Assembly: GCA_016906335.1 (NCBI GenBank)
Contig: JADEYG010000001.1
Location: 1-64,000 of the forward strand
From: Novakomyces olei
Taxonomy: Eukaryota; Ascomycota; Novakomycetes; Novakomycetales; Novakomycetaceae
Reading direction: 5' to 3'
Length of the DNA stretch: 64,000 bases
Under the pieces are notes generated by a model, which was not told the origin of the DNA, searched no databases, and saw only the letters and a program-made list of their open reading frames with translations. Positions 1 through 10,201 of this stretch are shown in pieces. Position 1 is the stretch's first letter, and each line of letters opens with the position of its first letter. The position numbers were made by a program, and so were the translations under genes.

Positions 1-174
1 CTAACTAACCCTAACTAACCCTAACTAACCCTAACTAACCCTGACTAACCCTAACTAACCCTAACTAACTAACCCTAACTAAACCCTGACTAACCCTGAC
101 TAACCCTGACTAACCCTAACTAACCCTGACTAACCCTAACTAACCCTAACTAACCCTAACCTAACCCTAACCTT
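1..174. repeat. Telomeric repeat array at the chromosome end
   Basis: Tandem 10-nt units CCCTAACTAA with interspersed CCCTGACTAA variants, ending in irregular CCCTAA/CCTAA units before unique sequence starts near 175. The C-rich strand reads inward from the end, as expected for a left chromosome end. On the G-rich strand the units are TTAGTTAGGG and TTAGTCAGGG; the latter is the known Yarrowia lipolytica telomere unit. The inner edge overlaps the 3' end of the TLH-like reading frame. Confidence 0.96.
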
Positions 175-2544
175 GTCAAGAAGTGCGGCTGGCGCGTTAG
201 TATCAATTTTTTGACTGAGATATCGCTTATCCATTTTAAAAAATGTAATCCATGCTTCGCATGCTTTTTGGCTGTTATTCAATACAAGATCTGGTATATT
301 TGCAAATCCCGTACTGTTACCGTAAACTGAATCGTGCGTAGAAGTCGCGTGATTCGACAGCTGAATAAGGTTTCCCGCAATACCGCTATGAGCCAGATCG
401 TCTTCGTCGCTGCTGTCATCCATATCTCCCAGTGCTTTCTCAAAGTTTTGGTTTGCAAATTTAACATTAATGATTGAAGCCGATATTTGTCGCCATGAAG
501 ACACTGAAAGACTTGGCACACAAGCGTGTGAACAACATTGTGCAAGATATCTTGATAAGTTTCTGGCATCCCATAAAGTACCATTAGACATGAATAAAGA
601 TGGTTGGTCTCTTCTCAACCCTACAATTCCTTCAAGGTAGAATAAAAATGGTTGTACATACACAATATAATTCAACAGCAGATCACCAACATCTTCAGGC
701 AAAAATCGGCTTATAGCTCGCGGTCTTCCAGTCAGATTTTGAGTTTTAGTATACGTCGTCCCAATGACCATTTTGCCATCCTTGATAAAAATATTGCGTT
801 TCCGTGAACCGTTCTTGTACCAGATTGTAGTTGTTTCTGTCCCTCGCAGTGGCGGGGCTGAAATCGATAACAACGTATATGCATACCGAAGGAACATATC
901 TGCGGAATACAAGTAACTTTGTACTTTTGATCGATCCCAATCTCCCATTCTGTCATGAAAAAAAGCCGTTACAATCGTATTCGCTGTCAAAAGCTTATAC
1001 AAATATTTTTCCGTCTGATGTAAATACCGCTGGTTTTCGGGTGCGACACCAAACCACCATCCAAACTCTGTATTGTAAATAAAATCGTATAAATGTCTAG
1101 TGCATAAAAATTTGAATTCGGTGTCAAACATAAGAGCAGTTCTCAAAACTTTGAAAGCTTGCTTCACAGATGAAACGTATAGCCGGGTAACTTCATACAT
1201 AAAAATAGAGGTTTTATGGTATGACACTTGATCTTTGTTTGTGTTCCATATACATTGGTCAGTATTCATATAATATTTTGAGAATTGAAAAAGATAAACT
1301 CTCCAATTCAACAGTATACCGATTGACGTACTCTTCCCCGGATTTAAAAATTGCTCCACCAGAGTATTTAAGCCTGAACTCGTATCTCCTGGTAAACGAT
1401 GCGCTTCTTTGAAAAGAGCTAGTTGCGCACAATAAATCAACCCAGATAGTATTGTATTGAAACTGGTCGGTTTCTTCCATCCTTTAGATGGGTCGCCTTC
1501 ATCCAAGCATGCCCGTGACGCACAGAATCTTAGAATGGGCGAATCAAAATCGTTTTCGTGAATTGGTTGCTGAATGAGACTCAAGCTAATATTGAATATA
1601 AAGGACCGAGCAAGACTCAACATTCCGGCCTTCAAAGCAAGTATGCATCCATTCACATTTAGGTTTCTGCATTCACTTAATTCGTGAGAACAATACTTAA
1701 AGTAATACTCAACTGCACCGGCCCAATACGAAAAATAGCGTTGCCGGGTAGAACTTTGAATTGTTCGCCGAAAATAATGAACTCGGCCTGACTGATCTGG
1801 CACAAAACTGCTCAGTTTGGTTGCCATAGCCGAGGTCATTTTCCCTCCTGACTCGTCGCACATCGCAAAAATCTCTTCGTACATAAAACCAACTTCTTGA
1901 CGTATAAGTACATTATACGATTCGTCCCAACTGTTCAAGATATTCCCGCCTGTAGTTTTTATGTGCACTTTATGAAAACCAAATTTTAGCACCCACGGGG
2001 GTGTATCTCTGTCATCTGAATTGTAATTCATCAAATTTGCTGGTAGAGTTGACTGAGTTTTCAAAATGAAATCTAGAGCAGCAGCAGTGGGGATTTCCGC
2101 TTGTGGTTTATATACGCGAAAATAACGAATAAACTGTTTTTCAGAGAAAAACGACTGAAGTAAGGCACTTTGTATTTCGTGCTTACCCAGTCCATCGCGA
2201 TGGCAAGCAGAGACGTGCTGCTGTAGACATTTTCGAGATGTTGAAGCAACTTTAAGACATATTTTGCAATAGTAACCCTCTTGAACTTTCAAAAAAGGAA
2301 TTCTTTCACACACTTCGCTCAGACTCGGAGTGTGCTTTAAAATCGTTGTCACTGGGGAAACCATCTGTGAATTAGCAGTAACATAAGAAACAACAAGCTT
2401 AAGGGACCCAGACCTGAGTCTATGTGTATGTCTGTAATGCCTTTCTACCGCATTATTTCCAATGCCGGCTTTGAGGCAGACACAACAAATTCTACACACC
2501 ACCAGATGCAAGCCCCCAAATTGCTCAATCTTGACATACTCCAT
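136..2544 (-). CDS. Telomere-linked helicase (TLH)-type protein, N-terminal half, truncated by the telomere
   Basis: Reading frame of 802 residues with no RecQ helicase part. The N-terminus has two zinc-finger-like modules (Cys-x2-Cys followed by His-x4-His near residues 18-41 and 93-115). A block with the motif KMTSAMATKLSSFVP follows near residue 235. Further on is a conserved PPLRGTE...YTKTQ...RFLPEDVG stretch (about 565-640). This layout is what I know from the region upstream of the helicase domain in fungal TLH/RecQ proteins, where it resembles a tyrosine recombinase core (Arg in PLRGTE, Trp-Arg-Gln-Ile as the later box). The last dozen residues (VRVRLGLVRVS) are read from telomere repeats and the stop codon lies inside the array, so the gene was broken and healed by telomere addition. 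An alternative is a Crypton-like recombinase; the family call rests on motif memory only. Confidence 0.7.
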   Translation of the reverse strand: MEYVKIEQFGGLHLVVCRICCVCLKAGIGNNAVERHYRHTHRLRSGSLKLVVSYVTANSQMVSPVTTILKHTPSLSEVCERIPFLKVQEGYYCKICLKVASTSRKCLQQHVSACHRDGLGKHEIQSALLQSFFSEKQFIRYFRVYKPQAEIPTAAALDFILKTQSTLPANLMNYNSDDRDTPPWVLKFGFHKVHIKTTGGNILNSWDESYNVLIRQEVGFMYEEIFAMCDESGGKMTSAMATKLSSFVPDQSGRVHYFRRTIQSSTRQRYFSYWAGAVEYYFKYCSHELSECRNLNVNGCILALKAGMLSLARSFIFNISLSLIQQPIHENDFDSPILRFCASRACLDEGDPSKGWKKPTSFNTILSGLIYCAQLALFKEAHRLPGDTSSGLNTLVEQFLNPGKSTSIGILLNWRVYLFQFSKYYMNTDQCIWNTNKDQVSYHKTSIFMYEVTRLYVSSVKQAFKVLRTALMFDTEFKFLCTRHLYDFIYNTEFGWWFGVAPENQRYLHQTEKYLYKLLTANTIVTAFFHDRMGDWDRSKVQSYLYSADMFLRYAYTLLSISAPPLRGTETTTIWYKNGSRKRNIFIKDGKMVIGTTYTKTQNLTGRPRAISRFLPEDVGDLLLNYIVYVQPFLFYLEGIVGLRRDQPSLFMSNGTLWDARNLSRYLAQCCSHACVPSLSVSSWRQISASIINVKFANQNFEKALGDMDDSSDEDDLAHSGIAGNLIQLSNHATSTHDSVYGNSTGFANIPDLVLNNSQKACEAWITFFKMDKRYLSQKIDTNAPAALLDKVRVRLGLVRVS

Positions 2545-3334
2545 GACTGTTTGGCAAAGTGAATTTACTACCGCTAAGATACATAATTAATAAGCTAAAG
2601 AATAAGAATTACATTACACATAAATGAAATTTCGCAATAGCTTCGTCTTGAATATATATTTTTTGAATATATTTATATTAGTCTCCATGCTTAATAAATA
2701 CTTATATTTATACCATATACATTCCTACATACATTATTCCCCCATACATTAATCCCCATACATCATTTTACCAAACATTATTCCTCCATAACCCTAACCC
2801 CCATTACCATTCTCTATTTTATAAACTTCTTCCCCCAACATGCTATCATTCTCTTATAATAAATTACTAACCCTAACATTCATACACTTAGAACTAAATA
2901 ACCCTAATTCTTCTCACTTTAACCATAGCCCTACCTCCTAACTCCATCAACTTCCATCTGCTTCCCTCAACTCTTCCAAAATCTTTCTTTCTTCATCTCC
3001 CATCACTTTTCCACATCCCCTCACACCCCTTCAATCTATTATTATTCACATTTTCCGCCCTTTTAAAACTTTTACATCATCATTTTTATTTGATCCTTTC
3101 TAAACTTTAACCAAATATTATAAAATACTAAATAATATTTAAACAATCTTCCTTTCAATAACTGTCCTTTATCAAACATTTTTTTGGCAACTTCTACATT
3201 ACTCTATTCCCATTTTCTATTTCCCTTTACTTCCTATCTCAACTCCAACTCTCTCCCTCCCTTTCATATCCAACAATCTCAATATAATTCTCTACTCCAT
3301 TCGATCATAAATAACCCTAACCCTAAATAAATAT
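2545..3334. other. AT- and C-rich subtelomeric spacer without a gene
   Basis: No reading frame of note. The top strand is strongly biased to A, T and C. It holds scattered telomere-like CCCTAACCC seeds (about 2790, 2868, 2893, 3312) and short CATACATTA units at 2725-2780. The stretch at 2610-2656 resembles 4583-4629, where the same sequence forms the 3' junction of the second TLH-like copy. Confidence 0.7.
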
Positions 3335-3900
3335 CACCGTACATTAATCCCCCATACATTAATTCCCCATACATTATTCCCATACATTAATCCCCCATAT
3401 ATTATTATACCATACATTATTATACATACATTATTCCTCCATACATTATTCCACCATATATTATTATACCATACATTATAATGCCATATATTATTATACC
3501 ATATGATTCTACCATATATTATTATACATACATTACTTTACAATAACTTTACAATACATTATTCTACCATATATTATTTACCATACATTATTATACATAC
3601 TTTACTTTACAATACATTATTATACCATACATTATTATACATACATTATTCACTTTACAATACATTATTTTACCATATATTATTATACCACACATTATTA
3701 TACATACATTATTATACATACATTACTTTACAATAACTTTACAATACATTATTCTACCATATATTATTATACCATACATTATTATACCATACATTATTAT
3801 ACATACATTATTCCTATACATTAAATTACCATACATTATTATACTATACATTATTATACATACATTGCTTTACAATAAATTATTCTACTATACATTATTA
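3335..3900. repeat. CATACATTATTATAC minisatellite
   Basis: Dense imperfect tandem copies of CATACATTATTATAC with variants such as TTTACAATACATTATT. It is followed directly by the 350-bp subtelomeric repeat. The same minisatellite recurs at 18085-18170 and 18890-19160, and in reverse orientation at about 23040-23215. Long frames read across it are artefacts of the period. Confidence 0.9.
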
Positions 3901-4262
3901 TAATGCCACATAAAATGCATCCTGCGCCGTCATGAGCTTTTTATAAATCTTTAAACCCATATATCTTTATAACTAATAATCCAATCTTGTAAACAAATAT
4001 ATATTTCCACTCCTACTGCTCCCCTCTATCCAACCATACACTTTTTGTAAAAACACTTGTTCTTTCGACGTTTTGTCACCTCTACACATGGACTACACAC
4101 TCTTAATTTTTCTTATTTTTCTGACGTTTTTCTTATTATACTTTATTACTATGGGGCTCTCTCTATAATATTTTTATTATATTATCAGATAGCTATAATA
4201 TGTGTAGACCATCTTGTATAATAATTATATTTTATAAATTCAGCAACCCTACCCTCGCCGCA
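3901..4262. repeat. Subtelomeric 350-bp repeat, copy 1
   Basis: Starts at TAATGCCACATAAAATGCA and ends near CAACCCTACCCTCGCCG. It aligns over its whole length with 18171-18526 and 19159-19512. All copies share the blocks CATGAGCTTTTTATAA, CCAACCATACACTTTTTGTAAA, TTCGACGTTTTGTCACCTCT and CATGGACTACACACTCTTAA. A micro-frame starting at the last ATG (4088) encodes about 26 hydrophobic residues. No larger gene is present. Confidence 0.85.
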
Positions 4263-4333
4263 ATATGGTTTGCCAATGTTTTGGAATTAAGGCGGAAACT
4301 ATTTTTGCTCTTACGTCGTTCTTACCCCCGTTT

Positions 4334-4630
4334 ATGCCAATTTCCTTAGCATTCCCGCGCAATTTCCCATATTATAATTTGGAATTTAGTCGGAAAATTC
4401 TCCCTAAAAAACCCTGCCTCCACGTTTCTCCTACCATTCTTATTAGAATTACGCCATAATTCGCGGGAATGCTAAGGAAATTGGCATGACCCCCCCCTCA
4501 TACATTAATTATTTTTCGAAATGGAATTATGGCGTAAAGGAAAAGCGAAAACCCTGACTAGAATTATACATAATAAGAATCGCATTACATAAAAATGGAA
4601 TTTCGCCATAATTCCGTCTTGAATATATCT
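4334..4630. repeat. Modular hairpin repeat, copy 1
   Basis: A perfect 26-bp inverted repeat (4334-4359 against 4462-4487) encloses a module holding an AAAACCCTG core (4406-4415) and the near-palindrome AATTACGCCATAATTCGCG (4448-4466). CATGACCCCCC and CATACATTAATT follow the right arm. A second module then repeats the plan (AATTATGGCGTAA at 4523, AAAACCCTG at 4548, TTTCGCCATAATTCC at 4602). Copies at 5688 and 19581 share the order and spacing but not the arm sequence. The element ends inside the truncated TLH-like copy 2. Confidence 0.8.
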
Positions 4631-5598
4631 AGATATAAACCAATATAAAAAAGAAACCGTCGCGCAGTATCAAATAGACCAGCTTTGATTGCAAGTACAG
4701 TCCCCTCGACATTAGCCCTTTGAGCGTCGTCACAGTTCAACATCAGTCGAGTAATGAAAAATCGAATTGCCTGAGCCCAGTACGAAAAATATCTTTTCTT
4801 AGTCGCAGGTAAAGTTGTTCGTCGAAAGTGGCGCACTCGTCCAGAATTGTCCGGCACAAAACTACTCAGTCTAGTCGCCATAGCTGAAGTCATTTTCATA
4901 TTGCTTTCATCAAATATATTGTTATATAAAAGCTCGATTTGTTCATCAATACTGTCAAGCACTGTGGATTCGAAATTGCTCAGGTTTTCCGTTTGTAAAC
5001 AGACTCGATCAAACCCAAACTTCGTGACCCACGGTGGAATGTCTCTTTGATCGACATCACTTTCTGTTGCAGCACTGGGAAGGGTTATAAGGGTCTTTTC
5101 CAAGAACTTTCCTACAACGCCCTCCGCGGCTGAATTTGAGCTTGGTTTTAAACCATCTTTCGCAGCAACACGAAAATATTTCAGAAATTGATTCTCTGTA
5201 AAACAAGTTTGTAGGGGTGAACAAACAATATGATCTTTTGATGTTCGAACAGTATGTTCTTTTGAGATATGCTGCTCAATGACCTTTCGCGATGTTGAAG
5301 CAGCATCATAGCAAAAACTGCAGTAGTAGCCTTGGCAAACCTTTAGAAATAATAACGGTTCAACCACTTCACGCAGGCTCGGCGTGCTCCAATATATATT
5401 CAAAACAGGAGCGATATTCACGTCGTTTGCATTAATTACAGAAAGTGCAATTTGAAGTTCAGTTGACTTTAGCTTATGCGCCTGACGCAAATGCCTTTCG
5501 GCTGCGTTGGTTCCAACCTCGACCTTTACGCATGCCCGACAAGCCTTGCAAGCAACTACCTTTAAACCAAAGGCCTCCTCGATTCCCAAGTACTCCAT
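4585..5598 (-). pseudogene. Second TLH-type copy, 3'-truncated
   Basis: Reading frame of 337 residues that aligns with the first third of the telomere-adjacent TLH-like protein. It has the same start (MEYLGIEEAFGL against MEYVKIEQFGGL), two Cys-x2-Cys/His-x4-His modules and the KMTSAMATRLSSFVP block. Similarity stops near residue 320 (FLFYIGLYL), where the frame enters the hairpin-repeat module and terminates after about 15 unrelated residues. The recombinase-like and helicase parts are therefore absent. The divergence between copies is considerable, so this is an older paralogue rather than a fresh duplication. The frame before the junction is uninterrupted, so a short finger protein could still be made. 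Confidence 0.7.
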
Positions 5599-5687
5599 GA
5601 CTGAGTATATCTGTTCAAGTCTTTAATTACTACTAGAAACATGCTGTAATCTATTTTCGATATAATGCGAATCTTATTATTAATAGT

Positions 5688-5994
5688 GTGAATTTCCTTG
5701 CCGTCGTCGCGATTTTTACCATATATTAACCTGGAATTATGCAGTAAAATCTACCCTCGAAAACCCTGTTTGACTATTTGTTATTCAATTCTTATTAGAA
5801 TTACGCCGTAATTCGCGACGACGAGCAGCAAATTCACATGACCCCCCTCCCATACATTAATTAATTTTCAAACTGGAATTACGCCGTAATTCTACGTAGA
5901 ACACCCTAACAAAAAATATAGCTAATAAAAACTACGATACATATATTTCGAATTACGGCGTAATTCGCGCAGGAATATGTATAGCTGCCTGAAC
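5688..5994. repeat. Modular hairpin repeat, copy 2
   Basis: Inverted arms at 5688-5711 and 5814-5837 pair over 8 and 10 bp with a 6-nt mismatched centre. Inside are AATTATGCAGTAAAAT, AAAACCCTG (5760-5768) and the palindrome AATTACGCCGTAATT. After CATGACCCCCCTCC come a second AATTACGCCGTAATT (5876) and a third AATTACGGCGTAATT (5951), ending in GGAATATGTATAG. The same terminal motif closes the copies at 18873 and 19874. Element A starts immediately after it. Confidence 0.8.
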
Positions 5995-8784
5995 CAGCAA
6001 AGCTGAATGGGCATTCTATGACCCACAGAGAATTCCAATCTTGGAGAACCTCTATGGTCAAATGGCTTACTTATGCGAAGACAGGAGGAAATGTTACAGG
6101 AATCTCAGACATTGATCTCATCAGTATGTTTCTGGAATCAAACGCATTAATCTATGCAGAAGAACTTAGAGACAATGACAACTTGACGGCTAACCAAATG
6201 CTGGATCATCTGGAACGAAGCATTGTTCCCAACGATTACCTGCCAAAAGCCTACAGCAGATTTGTTACATTTTCCCAAGGAACGAGAAGCATCAGTCAAT
6301 ATGCTACACAACTTAAGCTCAAGTCAATGGAACTAGAAATAATTAATGAAGCAATATTGGTTCAACAATTCATTCATGGACTCAATGAGAAGATAAAACC
6401 ACAAATAATGGGATCTTTGAGAAGCGCATTTGGCAACCAGCCTGGCAACAATACTGGGATGACGAAATGGAAATGGCAGAGTGTGGTAGAAGTCGCAACT
6501 GGCTATGACTTTACTGCAACAAGACCATACATTGGAAATATCGCTCCAAGACCAAACAATCAACGAATTGAAGCTAGAACAAGCATGTCAGAGAAAAAGG
6601 AGCCAGAGAAACCTTCACTGAGAACGAGATGTACATTTTGTCGCAGAACTGGACACACGTATGAACAATGTTTCAAACGAAAGAATGAATCAACCATTAG
6701 TGCTCTCAAAGATGACGATGAAATGGATAGCGAAGAAATAAGATTGGATTATCAATGCTCTGCTGTTCAAAGCAAAAGCCAACAGTTTCTCGTAAATCTA
6801 CCAATTGAAGTAAATGGTAAAGAGATCAAATGTCAAGCCCTTATTGATACAGGAAGTGACATTGATGTTATTGATTCAAATTTCTGCAATGTTCACAAAC
6901 CAAAGTATGAAGAGAGTGACCACAAAATTCAAATGGCATTTCAAGGATCAAAGACAATCAGCAGATATATGGCTAGAATAAAATTCAAAGGAAATGAATT
7001 AAATTGTGCAGTAGCCAGACTGCGAACTTCTGATCTCCTAATTGGTATGGGAACCTTGAGCAAGTTAGGAGCAATAGTCAACACCAGCAGAAGACAGGTC
7101 AAATGGCAGATGAACAAAGATACAGAAAGCATTTACGAAGACCAAAGCATTCCAGTGGTTAGCTCCATAACAATCGATCCGAAGAAGAAAATTGAGGCCA
7201 AATCAATTACAAATGAAAACGCAATTGATTCAGACAAGGTACTGGAACTCTTACAAGAGAATTTTCCACAAACCTTGATCAAAGAACCTCCAAGCAAGTT
7301 ACCAATTATGAGACCAGTCGTGGCAACTTATGAACCAATTGATCCAAACAAGAAATATAACATCAAAAAATGGTATCCAAGCAAAAAGCTTATGATGCCT
7401 TTAAAGATGAAAATTGATGATCTATTACAAGCAAAAATGATATCAATATCTACAGAAGAACCTAGTGCAATATTATTCCCAATTCTTAAAGACAAAGAAA
7501 TGGTGAATAAACTTACCAATCCGAATGAGATTAAGAATTATTTACGATTTGTCAATGATGCTCGACCTCGCAATACAAATATGAAGCGATTTTACATTCA
7601 AGTACCGCGAATTGACATAGTTGTTCAGGACATAGCCAGAGCAAAGTATCGAACAAAAATTGATCTAAAGGATGCTTTCTTTCAATCTCGAATACAGCCT
7701 GGGCAAGAACATTATACAGCATTCTGGACACCATTTGGTATTTATCAATGGAATGTGATGCCACAGGGTGATCGAAATTCCACTGCAATACAACAACAAC
7801 TAATGGAGGAACTATTCAGACCATATATTGGAATATGGATGACCGTTTATGTTGACGACATAATAATATATGATGACGATGTCCAAGAACATCTGGATCA
7901 CTTGGTACTTGTATTTTGCATCATGGCCAAATGGGAATTGTATGCCAGTCCAACAAAGACCTTTCCATTTTGCAGAAGCTTTGTTGTGTTGGGAAGACAA
8001 ATCAGTGACGAAGGAATCAAAATGACCGACAAGTCAAAAAATTCCATACTAAAATTACAAGCCCCAAAGAACTTGAAACAAGTACAGAAATTGGTCGGAA
8101 TGCTTAATTGGGTATCAACTTTTATACCAAACTTATCCTCTCAAATTTCCATATTCACAGAAATGAAAGAATTTCATTGGGACGAAACGAAGCAAAAAGG
8201 GTTCAATGAAATTAAAAAAGCAGTCGAACAAGACATAGTGCTAAAACCATTTGAACCAGAACCCCTAAACAATGGCACAGAAAAATTGTTCATGGGAATA
8301 GATGCTTCGCTAGTCGGAACTGGAGGATGGCTAGGACAAGGAAAAGAGTGGCAAAGCTGCCGAATAATTGGATTCACTTCTAAGAAATTGGGCACAGCAG
8401 AGTCACATTACCCAGTTCACGAGCTGGAATATCTTGCATGCATCAGAGCATTAGATCACTTTGAAATATATGCCAGAGGGTATCAAGTAAATTGCTTAAC
8501 AGACAATAAGGCGCTAAGTCGTCTTCTCTATTCGAAAAACGTTATGTTATCAAGACGACATCTGAGATGGATGGACTTTTTAAATGAATTTGACATCAAC
8601 ATCATACATGTATCGGGCACGGCCAACGTTTTGGCAGATATATTGTCACGATCGCCTCCTGAATCAAATGTGTCCGCAATTAGCATGGAACAAAGTCCTG
8701 TCACACATCTGGAAATAAAAAATCTTTACCTAAATGATCCGTATTGGGCTGAAGTACTAACTTCGCTGAAAAATACTGATACAA
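5995..8784 (+). mobile_element. Ty3-type LTR element A, gag to RNase H part
   Basis: One reading frame (6018-8798) holds Gag with a CCHC knuckle (CTFCRRTGHTYEQC), an aspartic protease motif (DTGSD), reverse transcriptase (YVDDII) and RNase H (GIDASLVGTGG, TDNKAL). The integrase part lies beyond element B at 15319-16783. No 5' LTR was recognised between the hairpin repeat and the frame, and the element is split by a nested insertion, so it is an incomplete fossil. Codon use is A-rich compared with element B. Confidence 0.88.
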
Positions 8785-9173
8785 TGTCACGAGTGTGACA
8801 TGGCCTTAAGTAAGACAGCGAATGCTGCATTACTTAAGGATAAGGACTATATAGTTTTATATAGTATTTCATAGCGATAGCACTAGGTAGTGCTATACAG
8901 CACCACCTTGTGCTATTACTTAGTTCCATAGAAGTCGTAGTGTATAAAAGGCTTCGCGGAAGACTTTTTACACTACGCAATATCATAAGCTACAACGTGA
9001 AGTCTCCAGGTGTCTTAGGAGAATAGGCTTAGCTTCTAGCTGTAGTTCCCTTAGTCTTCACTCACCGGAACCCCTATCGAAAGGCAGCGTGCTATCTGCC
9101 GCCCAAGGGGATTACTCGTTGTCGCGGCTGAACTCAAGCCGTGAGTCACCTAGTTGCGGGCCGACCCGTAACA
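8785..9173 (+). repeat. 5' LTR of element B
   Basis: Begins TGTCACGAGTGTGACA and ends GACCCGTAACA (TG...CA borders). It holds a TATA box (GTATAAAAGG, 8942) inside a near-perfect inverted repeat at 8937-8977, which would fold the region around the transcription start. Sequence matches the 3' LTR throughout, implying recent insertion. Confidence 0.95.
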
Positions 9174-9269
9174 GTATATTGCGTCCACGTATTCGATACC
9201 GGTTCGGATCGAGTGGGTGAAGAGAACGAATCGAGAGGAAGTGCTAGTCAGTCAAACTAGGCTTACAAG

Positions 9270-10193
9270 ATGGAACAAGTTGATGTATCAGAGTTGAACC
9301 GTTTTTACCGAGCAACAGAGGAGAGATTTGCGATAATGGAAGCGGAAAACAAGTCTTTGAAAGAAAAGTTGCGTAGGGGTCAGAACGAGTTGGACCCGCG
9401 CGAACGAACGAAAGTTTTGGAGCCGAAGATGGCTAGTCCGCCCTTGTTCACGGGCGAGAGAAGTAAAGTGGATGAGTATTTGACTCAGGTGAAAATGGTG
9501 GTAACAGCGCAGCCGCAGCGATACGCCACGGACCGTGCGCGAGTTATGTTTGCCGCCTCTTTCCTGAGAGGCATTGCCTTTCGTTGGTTTAAGCCTTTTG
9601 TTGCAAAGAACGACCCGGCAATGCTCGATGATTTTGAGCGGTACTGTGACAGCATCGAGAAGCTGTATGGTGACCGAGACATGCGCGCTTCGGCGCAGAA
9701 GGAGATAAGAAGGCTACGTCAGAAGGGTTCAGTCGCTCAGTATGCGTCTGATTTTGAACGTCTTAGAGCCTATTTCGATTGGAACAACGAAGCGTTGGTG
9801 TCCCAGTTTATGGAGGGACTGAAAGATTCGGTGAAGGACGAGCTCGCTCATTCAGAGCCGCCCACGGAGCTGAGCGAATTGATAGATCACTGCATCAGAA
9901 TCGATACGAGGGTGTACGAGCGTGAAAAAGATAAGTCGCGTTTTCGAGGCAGGTTGGAGCCACGCCGCCCAGAACGTACAAGCAATTACACGCCTATGGA
10001 AATTGACACTGTGAGCGAGAAGAGAGTACCCGAAAGGAAGTCGATGTCTACGGGTGAGAAGAAATGTTTTAATTGCGGAAGGGCAGGTCACTTTGCAAGA
10101 CAATGCAGAGACAACACTGTTAACTTCAAAGGCCGAGAGTATGGCTACGCAGATGAAAACTCACGAGAAGCAAAAAAAAAAGAGAGAGCCTAA
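9270..10193 (+). CDS. Gag protein of element B
   Basis: 307 residues. A coiled-coil-like N-terminus (residues 1-45) is followed by the Ty3-type capsid region with ATDRARVMFAASFLRG, FKPFV and YASDFERLR. A CCHC zinc knuckle (CFNCGRAGHFARQC) lies near residue 270. The start ATG lies about 100 bp after the 5' LTR. An A-rich stretch near the end of gag precedes pol, which lies in a different frame. Ty3-family elements are known to express pol by programmed frameshifting at such a junction. Confidence 0.92.
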   Translation: MEQVDVSELNRFYRATEERFAIMEAENKSLKEKLRRGQNELDPRERTKVLEPKMASPPLFTGERSKVDEYLTQVKMVVTAQPQRYATDRARVMFAASFLRGIAFRWFKPFVAKNDPAMLDDFERYCDSIEKLYGDRDMRASAQKEIRRLRQKGSVAQYASDFERLRAYFDWNNEALVSQFMEGLKDSVKDELAHSEPPTELSELIDHCIRIDTRVYEREKDKSRFRGRLEPRRPERTSNYTPMEIDTVSEKRVPERKSMSTGEKKCFNCGRAGHFARQCRDNTVNFKGREYGYADENSREAKKKERA

Positions 10194-10201
10194 TTCAAAC
10201 G

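Noticed and set aside
3335-3900. CRISPR-like appearance of the CATACATTATT array
   Set aside because: No constant-length unique spacers; it is a eukaryotic minisatellite with variable units.
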